Positions 35,048 through 45,060 of a DNA stretch of 64,000 nucleotides are shown here, one piece after another. The notes under the pieces were generated by a model, which had not been told where the DNA came from, searched no databases, and saw only the letters and a list, made by a program, of their open reading frames with translations. Position numbers and translations under genes: made by a program. The stretch covers positions 305,992 to 369,991 of the forward strand of contig JABABA010000001.1 in assembly GCA_014238415.1 (NCBI GenBank), in the 5' to 3' direction. Each line of letters starts with the position of its first letter. Within the stretch, counting starts at the first letter, position 1. The DNA is from Planctomycetota bacterium. Its GTDB lineage: Bacteria > Planctomycetota > UBA1135 > GCA-002686595.

Positions 35048-35998
35048 TCATGGACGTCCTCGATACCACCTGACAAAGCGCTCAAGGCCCTCTGCCACGG
35101 GCACCTGGGGGTCATAGGCCAGAATCTCCCTCGCGTGGGATATATCCGCGTAGGTCACAGGAACGTCTCCGGGCTGGTTGGGTAGACGCTCAAGAACGGG
35201 CTCTTTCCCACAGGCCGCGCCGATCTGGACCACCAGGTCCTCAAGGCTGGTGGTTTGGGATTCTCCCAGGTTGAAGATCTGGAATGCCCCGCAGCGATCA
35301 ATGGCCTGAACCACACCTCCCACAATGTCGCTCACATAGGTGTAGTCCCGACGGCTGCTGCCATCACCAAAGAAGGGGATCGGCTGACCCTCGTGAACAC
35401 AACGGACAAAACGATGGATCGCCATCTCAGGCCGTTGACGTGGGCCATAGACCGTGAAGAAGCGCAGACAGGTGGTAGGGATCTGATAGAGGTGATGGAA
35501 GGTCCAGCAGAGCAGTTCTCCCGCTCGCTTGGTTGCCGCATAGGGCGAGACCGGTCTGGACACATCATCCTCCTCATGGAATGGCACTTTCAGGTTGCCC
35601 CCATAAACACTTGAGGAAGAAGCGAACACAAAGCGCGTTTCAGGGCGTTGCTGCAGCGCCTCAAGGATCAAGGTTGTTCCTCCCACATTGACGTCCTGGT
35701 AAAGCGAGGGAGCATCCAAGCTCGGGCGCACACCAGCCATTGCAGCCAGGTGGATCACTCCGTCGAATCCATCCTGGACGATCAAGCGCTGCACGAGATC
35801 AGCATCGCGAATATCCCCTTCAACGATCTCGCCTCCTGCGCTCAAGACCAGAGCGGCGTTATCGCGCTTGATCTCTGGGTCATAAAAGTCATTGAAATTG
35901 TCGAGCACCACCACCTGGTCCCCACGCTTGAGCAGCGCTTCGGCAAGATGAGAACCGATGAAGCCCGCGCCTCCGGTAACCAAAAAGCGACCGCTCAT
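35048..35998 (-). CDS. UDP-glucuronate 4-epimerase-like SDR
   Basis: A 316-residue extended SDR. TGGAGFIGSHLAE is the NAD site, followed by LDNFNDFYDPEIKRDN and AAMAGVRPSL, both features of UDP-glucuronate 4-epimerases rather than UDP-glucose epimerases. YAATKRAGE holds the catalytic pair, and YGPRQRPEMAIHRF with QPGDVPVTYAD supports the assignment. Product would be UDP-galacturonate. The start overlaps the glmS stop (ATGA). No UDP-glucose dehydrogenase is in the window to provide the substrate. Confidence 0.78.
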   Translation of the reverse strand: MSGRFLVTGGAGFIGSHLAEALLKRGDQVVVLDNFNDFYDPEIKRDNAALVLSAGGEIVEGDIRDADLVQRLIVQDGFDGVIHLAAMAGVRPSLDAPSLYQDVNVGGTTLILEALQQRPETRFVFASSSSVYGGNLKVPFHEEDDVSRPVSPYAATKRAGELLCWTFHHLYQIPTTCLRFFTVYGPRQRPEMAIHRFVRCVHEGQPIPFFGDGSSRRDYTYVSDIVGGVVQAIDRCGAFQIFNLGESQTTSLEDLVVQIGAACGKEPVLERLPNQPGDVPVTYADISHAREILAYDPQVPVAEGLERFVRWYRGRP

Positions 35999-37851
35999 TC
36001 GACTGTCACGCTCTTGGCGAGATTGCGGGGCTTGTCTATGTCGCAGCCACGTTGATCTGCGATGTAGTAGGAAAACAACTGCAAGGGAATGACATTCAGC
36101 AGGGGCGACAGGATCTCAAGCGTCTGGGGCACTGAGCACACATCCCGCGCCAGGTCGTGCGTGGCCTGATCCGAACCCACGCTGAACACAACGCCACCGC
36201 GAGCCTGTACCTGCTCCACATTGGACCTCATCTTGTCCGCCAGGGGTGAAGGAGAGTTCACGCTCACAATCGTCATGCCTGGATCGATCAATGCAATCGG
36301 GCCATGCTTCATTTCACCAGCAGCATAGCCCTCAGCGTGCACATAGGAGATTTCCTTCAACTTCAGGGCGCCTTCAAGGGCGATGGGAAAATTGATTCCC
36401 CGTCCAATAAACAAGAAACCTTTGGCGGCCACGTGATTACGCGCCACCGCGCGCATGTGCTCGCACTTCTCGCGGGTCAAAAGCTGCTCCATCTGGAAAC
36501 GCAAACCGCGCAGGCCGTGCAGGACCTCTCGCGCGCGCTCCGCGCTGAGAGCGCCATTTGCACGCCCGAGACGGATCGCAAGCAGAATGCCCGCCGCCAC
36601 CTGGGCAGTGAATGCCTTGGTGCTGGCCACACCAATCTCCGGACCCGCGTGGGTCAAAATCACATGGTCCGCTTCGCGTACCTGACTGGCCCCTTGAACA
36701 TTGCAGATTGCCAAAACCCGGGCGCCCAGTTCGCGGCATAGCCGCGTAGCCGCCAGAGTGTCGGCGGTTTCGCCGGACTGAGTCAAAGCCAGGGCAAGGG
36801 TATCTTCCACCAGGACCGGATTGCGATAGCGGAATTCACTGGCAAACTCCACATCAACTGGCACCCGGGCCAACTCCTCAATTGCATAGCGCGTAACCCA
36901 GCCAGCATGCAGTGCGGTGCCACAGGCCACAACCTGCACGCGCTGGACCGAACGGAGGGCTTCGTCCTCAAGACCCGGCAATACTACGTCACCAGCCTGT
37001 TCATCCATGCGGTCGAAAACCGTGCGCGCAAACACATCAGGCTGCTCGTGGATTTCTTTGAGCATGTGATGGGGCCAAGGCCCCTTGTTGGCTTCGGTGG
37101 GGTCCCAATCAATCCCCTTGGGAGCACGCTCCACAGGACTGCCATCTGCGTCAAACAACTCAAAACCGTCTGCCGTCAAGACACCAATGTCCCCGTCCTC
37201 CAGAAAGACCACATCACTGGAGTGGGGCAATAGGGCCAGAAGATCGGAACCCAGGTAGGTTCCCCCTGGACCCTGTGCCACCACAAGCGGGGGTCCCTGC
37301 CGTGCGCAGATAATGGCCGGACCAGACTCTGTACTCAGCAGAAAGGCAACCGCGTAATAGCCCTTCACCTGTGCGAGAGCGGTTCGCAGAGCCGCCAGCG
37401 CATCACCATCTGCCGCTGCAAGTTCAATGGCGAAGAGATGTGCCAGAGCCTCACTGTCGGTCTGGGAGGCAAACTCGACCCCCTTTTCCAGCAGTTGCAT
37501 GCGCAAGTCCTGGTGGTTCTCAATGATCCCGTTGTGGACCATGGCCAGTTGGCCGCCCCCAGCCAGATGCGGGTGGGCATTGGCATCACTGGGCGGACCA
37601 TGGGTCGCCCAGCGGGTGTGTCCAATACCCGCGCTGCCAGCAGCAAGTGAGCCAGCAGCAAGTGAGCCAGTGGCCAGGGCTGCCTCCATATTGGCCAGGC
37701 GCCCTTGCTTCTTGCAAAGCAAGACCTCCTCGCCCGTATGAATCGCAACGCCGGCGCTGTCATAACCACGATACTCCAGAACCCGCAAACCCTCAATCAG
37801 AGCCGAAAGCACCGATTCACCCCGACGGACAGCTCCAACAATGCCACACAT
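35995..37851 (-). CDS. glmS: Glutamine-fructose-6-phosphate aminotransferase
   Basis: A 618-residue enzyme making glucosamine-6-phosphate for amino sugars. The start at 37851 places the nucleophile Cys at position 2 (CGIVGAV). The glutaminase domain has HTRWATHG; two SIS domains follow, with ACGTALHAG, SQSGETADTLAA and STKAFTAQ. The end LAKSVTVE is universal in GlmS. A 15-bp tandem duplication adds SLAAG repeats in the loop before HTRWATHG. A 29-codon upstream extension was rejected. It follows the UDP-xylose synthase gene by eight bases and couples to the epimerase by ATGA. Confidence 0.97.
   Translation of the reverse strand: MCGIVGAVRRGESVLSALIEGLRVLEYRGYDSAGVAIHTGEEVLLCKKQGRLANMEAALATGSLAAGSLAAGSAGIGHTRWATHGPPSDANAHPHLAGGGQLAMVHNGIIENHQDLRMQLLEKGVEFASQTDSEALAHLFAIELAAADGDALAALRTALAQVKGYYAVAFLLSTESGPAIICARQGPPLVVAQGPGGTYLGSDLLALLPHSSDVVFLEDGDIGVLTADGFELFDADGSPVERAPKGIDWDPTEANKGPWPHHMLKEIHEQPDVFARTVFDRMDEQAGDVVLPGLEDEALRSVQRVQVVACGTALHAGWVTRYAIEELARVPVDVEFASEFRYRNPVLVEDTLALALTQSGETADTLAATRLCRELGARVLAICNVQGASQVREADHVILTHAGPEIGVASTKAFTAQVAAGILLAIRLGRANGALSAERAREVLHGLRGLRFQMEQLLTREKCEHMRAVARNHVAAKGFLFIGRGINFPIALEGALKLKEISYVHAEGYAAGEMKHGPIALIDPGMTIVSVNSPSPLADKMRSNVEQVQARGGVVFSVGSDQATHDLARDVCSVPQTLEILSPLLNVIPLQLFSYYIADQRGCDIDKPRNLAKSVTVE
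37636..37670. repeat. 15-bp tandem repeat inside glmS
   Basis: The unit CAGCAGCAAGTGAGC occurs twice in direct succession (37638-37652 and 37653-37667), with five matching flanking bases. The reading frame is kept and encodes GSLAAGSLAAGSAG in a surface loop of the glutaminase domain. Such repeats can change length by slippage. Confidence 0.9.
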
Positions 37852-37859
37852 GGCGCGCG

Positions 37860-38801
37860 CTAGGCAGTCCCCACACGCTCTTGAAAAAAGGACAGGGTAC
37901 GGGCAAGTCCGCTGGCCAGATCGACCTGGGGCTCCCATCCGAGCAATTCACGCGCCTTTGTAATGTCCGGTTGACGCACCTTGGGGTCATCCTCGGGCAG
38001 GTCTGCATAAACCAACCTGGAATTGGAACCAGTTAGTTCGATCACCCGCTCGGCAAACTCCTTGATCGTTATCTCAGATGGGTTGCCGATATTCACGGGC
38101 AGACTTTCATCGGACCAGAGCAAGCGCACGATGCCCTCCACAAGATCATCCACATAACAGAATGAACGGGTCTGGGAGCCATCCCCAAAAACCGTCACAT
38201 CTTGCCCCCGCAGAGCCTGGGACATAAACGCGGGCAGCGCACGGCCATCATTGAGACGCATGCGCGGTCCATAGGTATTGAATATGCGCACGATGCGAGT
38301 CTCCACCTGATGAAAGCGGTGGTAGGCCATGGTCATGGCCTCGGCAAAACGCTTGGCCTCGTCGTAGACTCCGCGAGGCCCCACAGGATTCACGTTGCCC
38401 CAATAATCCTCGGACTGGGGATGCACAAGCGGATCTCCATAGCACTCCGAGGTAGAAGCAATCAGCAAGCGGGCGCCCTTGGCCTTTGCCAACCCCAGCA
38501 CCTTGTGTGTTCCCAGCGAGCCAACCTTGAGGGTCTGGATAGGCAGTTCCAGATAATCGATCGGGCTGGCGGGCGAGGCGAAGTGCATGATCACGTCCAA
38601 CCTCCCCGACACATGGATGAACTCGGTCACATCCTGGTGAATGAAGTGAAAGTTCTTGGTGTGCAGCAAAGACTCGATATTGGCCAGATCACCGGTCAAG
38701 AGGTTGTCCATGCAAAGAACCTCGTGACCCTCCCCGACAAAACGTTCACATAGGTGGCTGCCAAGGAATCCGGCGCCTCCTGTAATGAGTATGCGTTTCA
38801 T
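37860..38801 (-). CDS. uxs: UDP-glucuronate decarboxylase (UDP-xylose synthase)
   Basis: A 313-residue SDR beginning [37 protein letters not shown] and [15 protein letters not shown] are hallmark UXS sequences, and [10 protein letters not shown] has the catalytic Tyr/Lys. [21 protein letters not shown] and [17 protein letters not shown] TRSFCYVDD complete it. It oxidises and decarboxylates UDP-glucuronate to UDP-xylose. The ATG at 38801 is the family start; six more codons are open upstream. It heads the nucleotide-sugar block. Confidence 0.93.
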   Translation of the reverse strand: MKRILITGGAGFLGSHLCERFVGEGHEVLCMDNLLTGDLANIESLLHTKNFHFIHQDVTEFIHVSGRLDVIMHFASPASPIDYLELPIQTLKVGSLGTHKVLGLAKAKGARLLIASTSECYGDPLVHPQSEDYWGNVNPVGPRGVYDEAKRFAEAMTMAYHRFHQVETRIVRIFNTYGPRMRLNDGRALPAFMSQALRGQDVTVFGDGSQTRSFCYVDDLVEGIVRLLWSDESLPVNIGNPSEITIKEFAERVIELTGSNSRLVYADLPEDDPKVRQPDITKARELLGWEPQVDLASGLARTLSFFQERVGTA

Positions 38802-38860
38802 AACTTGGGGCCCGTTCAAAAAGCCAATTGGATGGTAGCAATCAAGGCAGCGAGGGTATG

Positions 38861-39712
38861 TTAATCGGCCTTGACAGCAGCGGCCTCGGTAGTGTCCGAG
38901 GGGCTAGCGTTAGCCAGGTCAGACAAACGCACATGTTGATCATTGCTCATTTGCAATCGCAGTCCCAGAGCCCTGAGCTGCTGACCTCTGAGCATGTCCG
39001 CGCTGACCACCCCTGCGGAATCTCGGCTTGTCACAACTCCAGGACCAACCACCAAGGGCACTGACCCCACCCTTCCCGCAAGCACATGATCCGGGTCATG
39101 CACGCTAGGCGCGGACCAATTTCCCATCAAGGGCAGATGCAACACATCACCCGGGGTAAGCACAATGCGCTCATCCGCAAAGGCCAGGGTCGCTTCGCCG
39201 CTACCTCGATGACGAAGTTCGAGAACCTCAGCAGCGATCAGCTCCAGATAGAATGGCCCTCCATCACCCAACAAATGTGAACCACCGGGAAGTCGAACCA
39301 CTTCACCGGCTCTCATGTCCACCGTGGCACGCTCAATCTGCAGGAAAGAGACCATGGGCTCTCCCCGAGAGGGCGAGCCCAGCACCAGCACACCGTTGCC
39401 GTGCATGCTAGCACGAGAACCCTGAGGGAAAACCAGCTCAGCTCGACCGCCAGCATCGGTGAAGACCGCCGCCCCCGCATGAATGCGTGCTTGACGATCA
39501 TAGAAATGCAGACTGTGAGTCGAGGTCTGACCAGCCCGCTTCACATGAACCGTGTCTGCGTGGCGCACCAGCAGAGCCTCCTCGGGGCCTTCCAGGAGCA
39601 AGTCGGTGAAACCAGGAGGAAGCGTGTCCGGGCCACCCATCGGGCTGGGGTAGCGCTGGGCGTTGCATCCGGTCGCAACAATGAGAACGAGCAGGGATGT
39701 GGTTTTGATCAT
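38861..39712 (-). CDS. FecR-like lipoprotein of unknown function
   Basis: A 283-residue predicted lipoprotein. It begins [19 protein letters not shown], with lipobox ATGC. The middle (about 60-200) has the beta-rich pattern of FecR-type domains: [29 protein letters not shown] in sequence and later [13 protein letters not shown]. FecR domains sense or bind in the periplasm; the exact job here is unknown. The start overlaps the accC stop as ATGA, an odd link between a lipoprotein and fatty-acid synthesis. The stop is 59 bases before uxs. Confidence 0.65.
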   Translation of the reverse strand: MIKTTSLLVLIVATGCNAQRYPSPMGGPDTLPPGFTDLLLEGPEEALLVRHADTVHVKRAGQTSTHSLHFYDRQARIHAGAAVFTDAGGRAELVFPQGSRASMHGNGVLVLGSPSRGEPMVSFLQIERATVDMRAGEVVRLPGGSHLLGDGGPFYLELIAAEVLELRHRGSGEATLAFADERIVLTPGDVLHLPLMGNWSAPSVHDPDHVLAGRVGSVPLVVGPGVVTSRDSAGVVSADMLRGQQLRALGLRLQMSNDQHVRLSDLANASPSDTTEAAAVKAD

Positions 39713-41067
39713 GATCCTTCCTTGTGAGTCGAGAACCAACGCTCTACGAATCCAGTGTCGTGGGCGCCTCCGCGGAATTCGGCATTGTCCAGAATTTCCT
39801 TGAGCAACGGAATAGTGGTAGCCACCCCGTCGATCACAAACTCGTCGAGGGCACGCAACATAGTACGAATAGCCTCATCACGGGTGGGACGATGCACCAG
39901 CAATTTGCCGATCATCGAGTCGTAGTGAGGTGGAATACGGTAGCCCCCATAGCAATGACTGTCCACACGCACACCGGGCCCTCCAGGGGGCACGAAGGCG
40001 CGTAACAGCCCTGGAGAGGGCCGAAAGTCCCTGGCCGGATCTTCTGCATTGATACGGCACTCAATGCAGTGGCCACGCTGCACCACGTCCTTCTGCCGGA
40101 ACCCCAGCGGCAGACCCGCGGCAGCCCTAATCTGCTCGACTATCAGGTCCAGTCCGGTCACCATCTCGGTCACAGTGTGCTCCACCTGGATCCGTGCATT
40201 GACCTCTATGAAGTAGAAGTTCTGCTTGGAGTCAACCAAGAATTCCACAGTGCCCGCGGTGGTGTAGTTGGCTGCCTTGGCCATACGCACTGCTGCCTCG
40301 CCGATCCTGGTCCGTAACTTGGGGGACAGGCTTGCACTCGGAGATTCTTCAATCAGTTTCTGATGACGACGCTGAACCGAACAATCACGCTCGCCCAGAT
40401 GCACAACATTGCCGTCACAATCCGCCAATATCTGAACCTCAACATGGCGAGGACGCTCGACGAATTTTTCTAGGTAGACATCCCCATCACCAAAGGCCGC
40501 CTGTGCTTCGGTGGAAGCCGCCCGCAATCCAGTCTTGAGGCTGGGCTCATTGCTGGCCACGCGCAAACCTCGACCGCCGCCTCCGGAGGTTGCCTTGATC
40601 ATCACGGGATAGCCAATCTCCTGGGCCACCCGAATCGCATGGGCTTCATCCGTAATCAAACCGTCGGATCCAGGAACCACTGGGACCTTGGCCTCCATAG
40701 CGATCGCGCGCGCCCGAGCCTTGTCCCCCACCGCACTGATCACCTCTGGTTCTGGACCAACGAAGCCGATCTTGCAGGAACGGCAGACTTCGGCGAAATG
40801 GGCGTTCTCCGCCAGAAAACCATACCCGGGATGAATCGCATCCACATCAGCGATCTCCGCCGCAGAAATGATCGATGGCACATCCAGGTACGATTCAGCC
40901 GCGGACGCGCCGCCAATGCAAATCGTCTCGTCGGCCTGGCGCAGGTACAGTGCATCCGCATCGGCGCTGGAGTAGACCGCAACGGTCTCCACCCCCAATT
41001 CACGACATGCGCGAATCACCCGCTGGGCGATCTCCCCCCGGTTCGCAATCAATATGCGTCGAAACAT
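39709..41067 (-). CDS. accC: Acetyl-CoA carboxylase, biotin carboxylase subunit
   Basis: A 452-residue ATP-grasp enzyme that carboxylates biotin on AccB. It begins [20 protein letters not shown], with [17 protein letters not shown], the Gly-rich ATP loop [31 protein letters not shown] and [13 protein letters not shown], all standard AccC blocks. Its ATG shares one base with the accB stop (TGATG). Length is normal (E. coli 449). Confidence 0.97.
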   Translation of the reverse strand: MFRRILIANRGEIAQRVIRACRELGVETVAVYSSADADALYLRQADETICIGGASAAESYLDVPSIISAAEIADVDAIHPGYGFLAENAHFAEVCRSCKIGFVGPEPEVISAVGDKARARAIAMEAKVPVVPGSDGLITDEAHAIRVAQEIGYPVMIKATSGGGGRGLRVASNEPSLKTGLRAASTEAQAAFGDGDVYLEKFVERPRHVEVQILADCDGNVVHLGERDCSVQRRHQKLIEESPSASLSPKLRTRIGEAAVRMAKAANYTTAGTVEFLVDSKQNFYFIEVNARIQVEHTVTEMVTGLDLIVEQIRAAAGLPLGFRQKDVVQRGHCIECRINAEDPARDFRPSPGLLRAFVPPGGPGVRVDSHCYGGYRIPPHYDSMIGKLLVHRPTRDEAIRTMLRALDEFVIDGVATTIPLLKEILDNAEFRGGAHDTGFVERWFSTHKEGS

Positions 41068-41558
41068 CAGCGCGGGCGCACAAGAAATAGAGGCTGGCCG
41101 AATTCCACGGGCTCGCCGTTCTCCACGAGCAGTTCAACTATCGACCCACGGCATTCAGCACGGATCTCGTTCATGACCTTCATCGCCTCAACGATGCAGA
41201 CCACTGTGTCCTCTTCGAGCACATCCCCCACCGAGGAGAAAGGGTCCGTTTCTGGAGATGGCGCCCGATAGAAAGTGCCCACCATGGGACTGGTGATCTC
41301 AATCAGCCCCTCACCACGCGCATCGCCTGCTTCTGCCACAGGCGCCTCGGCCCCGGATTCCACTGCTGGCGCAGGGCCCGGCATGGGGGCCGGCGCATGA
41401 GCACTGCCTGGCACCATCACCACCTGGGGACCGGAGCCAGCCTCGGGACCACGGCGCAGATGCACCTTCATGCGAGCTTGCTCGTCTTCGATTTCGAGCT
41501 CGGTCACCTCTCCGCGCTCCATGAGGCGGATCAGGTTTCGAATCAACTTGAGGTCCAT
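41067..41558 (-). CDS. accB: Acetyl-CoA carboxylase, biotin carboxyl carrier protein
   Basis: A 163-residue carrier. The N-terminal helix [25 protein letters not shown] is typical of AccB, an Ala/Pro linker spans about 48-80, and the biotinyl domain ends the protein with the biotin lysine in [22 protein letters not shown] is another family block. The ATG at 41558 matches the family start; an in-frame GTG a further 13 codons upstream is possible. Confidence 0.96.
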   Translation of the reverse strand: MDLKLIRNLIRLMERGEVTELEIEDEQARMKVHLRRGPEAGSGPQVVMVPGSAHAPAPMPGPAPAVESGAEAPVAEAGDARGEGLIEITSPMVGTFYRAPSPETDPFSSVGDVLEEDTVVCIVEAMKVMNEIRAECRGSIVELLVENGEPVEFGQPLFLVRPR

Positions 41559-41677
41559 AGGTGCTGCAGGGGGTTCGGGGGGTGTGTTTTCCACGGACAC
41601 AGGATACTCCCCAGGGCACCGGGAACCCAAGAACCGCCCCGGGTAGTCCCCAGACTATTCCGAAGGGGACGAGTTCC

Positions 41678-42190
41678 TCACTCCTCCCGACGCCAGGGAC
41701 CGGATTTGCCGCCGCTCTTGGCCAGCAACTCCACCTGCTTGATACTGATGCCCTTGGAGAGAGCCTTGGTCATGTCATAGAGGGTCAAGGCAGCCACGCT
41801 GGCCCCGGTCATTGCCTCCATTTCGACTCCCGTACGCCCCCAGGTGATCGCCGTGCAGCGCACCTCCAGGCTGTTTTCATCCACCTGCTCGAAATCCACA
41901 TCAACCCCATCGAGGCCCAGGGGATGGCAAAGGGGAATCAAATGGCCGGCCTGCTTGGCAGCCCCCACCCCAGCGATGCGCGCAACTTCAAGCACAGGCC
42001 CCTTGGGCCCCCCCTCCGCCAAGATGCCCTCCAGAAGCCCCAAGGGGAACACCACGACCGCTCGCGCAGTGGCCTCCCTCTGAGTTTCTTGCTTGCCAGA
42101 AACATCGACCATGCGCGCCCGGGGTCCGCTTTCGAGGTCGGCCACATGGGAAAGGGATGGAACGGGGGGCTGCTGGTTGTCCTGGGACAT
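41678..42190 (-). CDS. moaC: Cyclic pyranopterin monophosphate synthase
   Basis: A 170-residue enzyme for the first steps of molybdenum cofactor synthesis. MVDVSGKQETQREATA begins the conserved part, followed by AGVGAAKQAGHLIPLCHPL (catalytic loop) and the GVEMEAMTGASVAALTLYDM block with the closing LLAKSGGKSG. The ATG at 42190 is chosen; 42 further open codons upstream lack family sequence. No other moa gene is in the window. It is 119 bases upstream of accB on the same strand. Confidence 0.95.
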   Translation of the reverse strand: MSQDNQQPPVPSLSHVADLESGPRARMVDVSGKQETQREATARAVVVFPLGLLEGILAEGGPKGPVLEVARIAGVGAAKQAGHLIPLCHPLGLDGVDVDFEQVDENSLEVRCTAITWGRTGVEMEAMTGASVAALTLYDMTKALSKGISIKQVELLAKSGGKSGPWRREE

Positions 42191-42527
42191 GGGATCGAGG
42201 GGTGGGGCACGCTTGAGAAGAGGTAGCTGGCCAAGCTCAAGAGACCAACACCCGGAGGGGATTATGGACCAGATTGGGCCCAAGCAGGGAGCAAACCACA
42301 TCCGGCGCGGGAGCATGCTCTTCTTAGGCGCAAATCAGGCAGTCCCGGGACGCTTTCGAGGCAAGATTCAAGGCTAGGTTTCGGTAACAGCACCTGCGAT
42401 GATGGTCTGGGAGCCGTAGATTAGGAGTACCTTGGGCCAGACCTCCCGCCAGAGGACAATACCTGCCGATACCCAAAGGGGGTGCCTCCTGTTCTGCATC
42501 ACCCCCAAGCTTCCAGCCTCAGCCTTC
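42191..42527. other. Divergent intergenic region moaC / S41 protease
   Basis: This 337-base space must hold the promoters of moaC (minus) and the protease gene (plus). I found no convincing -35/-10 pair, riboswitch fold or tRNA. The only clear structure is the hairpin at 42478-42506 next to the protease start. Confidence 0.6.
42478..42506 (+). other. Hairpin upstream of the S41 protease start
   Basis: GGGGGTG (42478-42484) pairs with CACCCCC (42500-42506) across a 15-base loop, 21 bases before the ATG at 42528. It would sit in the 5' leader and could affect ribosome access. No T-run follows. Confidence 0.35.
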
Positions 42528-45017
42528 ATGAACCGAATCATCTACGCCATCCTGGTCTGCCCACTAGCCACCCTCGGCGGAGCGCATCACGCTCTGCCAC
42601 AGGATGATTTTGCGACCCTGCTCGCCAAAAAAGCCCAGGCTGCCCAGGACCTGCCCGTAGCAGAACTATTTCGCGAAGCACGGCAGGTAGGACGCATTCT
42701 GGGGGACGAGGCGGGAGCAGCCTTTGACAGGGAGGTGGAGCGCCTGCTGGGTGTTGAGGAGAACAAACCGCGCACGACCCTTTTCCTGGTGGCCACACGC
42801 TTGAGCGGAGATGAGCCCGACCTGGAAATGCTGGCCGGATCCTTGAGCACTGTCCTCAAGGCCCCCGATGCCCAAGCGGCCCGAGCCGCCGCCGAACTCG
42901 CCTCTGGAGCAGGTTTTGACCGTGGCCCATTGGAAATCCGCCGCAGCCTGACCGAGGCCTTGACAGCCGTGGCAATCAATGGAGAGCGAGCCCCCGACAC
43001 CCGGGTTTCTGCTGCGGTGGCCGCTCACGGCATTGGCCTGGGCGACCAACTGGCCCGCCCACGTCGGGTCCTGTTCGAATTTCTGGAATCGAGCGACCCC
43101 ACCCTCTCGGGGCGCGGCGCTCTGGGCCTGGCCGAGTTGGGCGCAATGGAAGATGTGCAAGGTGTTGTACCTGTACTTGAACGCCTCGCCACCGAACCAG
43201 GTCAAGATGGTCTGCTCGCGCGGTCATATCTCAAGCAACTGCAAATCCGGCGCTTCAAGGACACGGAATTGCGACGAGCGCGTGAGCACAGCGCAGAACT
43301 CTTGCTCCAGGGCAACCAAGGAGACCCGGACCTGCAACGCATCGGCAACCTGATCGAGCTGGTTCGCCGCTTTCACATCGAAGGGGATTCGGTGGAACGC
43401 GATGACTTGGTTGAAGCCGCCATGCAAGGCTTGTTGAGTCGAATGGACCCGCACTCATCCTTCTTCAACTCTGCCGCATGGCAAAAATTTGAACAGGACA
43501 TCGAAGCGGAGTACGGGGGCATCGGCGCCTATGTGAATGTGGACCGTGAAGACGGTCTCTTCACTATCACCAAGCCGATCTACTCTGGACCGGCATACAA
43601 AGCAGGCCTCTACACTGATGACAAGATCGTCAAGGTGGACGACTGGCCTACACTGGGCGAGGAAAGCACAGACGTGATCAAGCGCCTCAAGGGACGGCCC
43701 AACACCGAGGTCAAGCTTTACATCTGGCGCCGGGGTATGGACTCGGAGCTGATCGACCGTCCCACCGAAGAAATGGCGGTCACCATCAAGCGGGGGGTGA
43801 TCACGATCCCTCCGGTGCACTTTACCATGCTCCCCGGCGGCATTGGTTTGATCGAACTGTCCACATTCAGCCGCGTGGCCAGCACCGAGGTGGCAAGCGC
43901 CTTGCACAACCTGATGGAGCAGGATCTGCGTGGGGTCATTCTGGATCTGCGCAACAACACCGGCGGACTCCTTGACGAGGCACGCAATGTGGCAGATCTT
44001 TTTCTGCCCGCGGGCAAGGTAGTGGTTTCCACCGAATCCCGCGTACGCTCGAGCCGCTCCTACCGGACCCGCCAAGCTGCCCTGGTACCCGAGGACATGC
44101 CGGTGGTGGTGTTGATCAACCGCTTCAGCGCTTCCGCTTCAGAGATCGTATCCGGCGCGCTGCAAGACCACGGACGCGCCCCATTGATCGGCCAACGGTC
44201 CTATGGCAAGGGTTCAGTGCAGAACCTGATATCCCTTCCGGGAGAAGAAGACGATGGCTATGCCGATGAGAACCGTAATGGCCGCCGGGATGCCTGGGAG
44301 CCAATCACCAACGACCAGGATGAGGACGGTGAATTTGACTATGCCCCGCGGGTCAAACTGACCATCGAGAAGTACCTCTTGCCCAGCGGACGCTCGATTC
44401 ACCGCTCCCTGGAGGAAGATGGCAGCATCAAGAGCCCTGGTGGTGTGCAGCCTGACCAGGAGGTCTCCCCCACGCGCTACTCTGGCTGGCGCCTGAAGGA
44501 AATGCGCCGCATCCAAGGCACGCGCAAGCTGCGCCTTTGGGCCCAGGAAAACGCAGCGGCCCAGGGCGAGTCCTTCTCACGTCTCGCTGATTCCGATATG
44601 GGAGACTGGCATCAATGGGCTGGGTTCGACGAGCTCTATTCATCTCTCAAGACAACCTTGAACCGCGAAGACGTGCGGCTCCTGCTGCGAGCTGAAGTGC
44701 GCCGCCTGGTGGAAGACACCCGTGGCAGTGCATTTCCGATGGGCGACTTCCAAGAGGACCTCCAACTCCAAGCGGCAATCAAGGAGATCTATACCCAAAA
44801 GGATCTGGATTGGAACTCGGTGGCAGAATTCCAGGCGACCTTTGATTCGGCCGAAGACGACCTGGATGGCCCCCCTGTGGCCGCAATAGATGCAATCATC
44901 TTGGACGAAGCCCTGGCGCTCCTGGGCAGAGCCGAGTCAGCAGATCGCAGCCTCTCCGCAAAGGAACTCAAACAGTTGCGCGAATTACTGGGGCGAGCGG
45001 AAGGCACCGAGAAGTAG
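42528..45017 (+). CDS. S41 (C-terminal processing) peptidase with HEAT-like N-terminus
   Basis: An 829-residue exported serine protease. A signal peptide starts it (MNRIIYAILVCPLATLGGA). Residues about 60-260 are alpha-helical, HEAT-like. The PDZ domain is near 335-400 (YGGIGAYVNVDREDGLFTI). The S41 core carries the catalytic serine at about 536 in NRFSASASE and lysine 561 in YGKGSVQ, 25 residues apart as in Prc/CtpB. Right after follows an Asp/Asn-rich insert (about 571-605) with D-x-N-x-N-G and D-x-D-E-D-G elements like calcium loops. About 220 helical residues end it. The ATG at 42528 gives the signal peptide; 32 open codons lie upstream. Confidence 0.9.
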   Translation: MNRIIYAILVCPLATLGGAHHALPQDDFATLLAKKAQAAQDLPVAELFREARQVGRILGDEAGAAFDREVERLLGVEENKPRTTLFLVATRLSGDEPDLEMLAGSLSTVLKAPDAQAARAAAELASGAGFDRGPLEIRRSLTEALTAVAINGERAPDTRVSAAVAAHGIGLGDQLARPRRVLFEFLESSDPTLSGRGALGLAELGAMEDVQGVVPVLERLATEPGQDGLLARSYLKQLQIRRFKDTELRRAREHSAELLLQGNQGDPDLQRIGNLIELVRRFHIEGDSVERDDLVEAAMQGLLSRMDPHSSFFNSAAWQKFEQDIEAEYGGIGAYVNVDREDGLFTITKPIYSGPAYKAGLYTDDKIVKVDDWPTLGEESTDVIKRLKGRPNTEVKLYIWRRGMDSELIDRPTEEMAVTIKRGVITIPPVHFTMLPGGIGLIELSTFSRVASTEVASALHNLMEQDLRGVILDLRNNTGGLLDEARNVADLFLPAGKVVVSTESRVRSSRSYRTRQAALVPEDMPVVVLINRFSASASEIVSGALQDHGRAPLIGQRSYGKGSVQNLISLPGEEDDGYADENRNGRRDAWEPITNDQDEDGEFDYAPRVKLTIEKYLLPSGRSIHRSLEEDGSIKSPGGVQPDQEVSPTRYSGWRLKEMRRIQGTRKLRLWAQENAAAQGESFSRLADSDMGDWHQWAGFDELYSSLKTTLNREDVRLLLRAEVRRLVEDTRGSAFPMGDFQEDLQLQAAIKEIYTQKDLDWNSVAEFQATFDSAEDDLDGPPVAAIDAIILDEALALLGRAESADRSLSAKELKQLRELLGRAEGTEK

Positions 45018-45060
45018 CCCAATCAAGCATCACCACGGGCCTCAGTCCCGCTGCTCAACC

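Noticed and set aside
14875..39712. PEP-CTERM sorting signals
   Set aside because: I looked at the C-termini of the exported proteins for a PEP motif, membrane segment and basic end. None has it.
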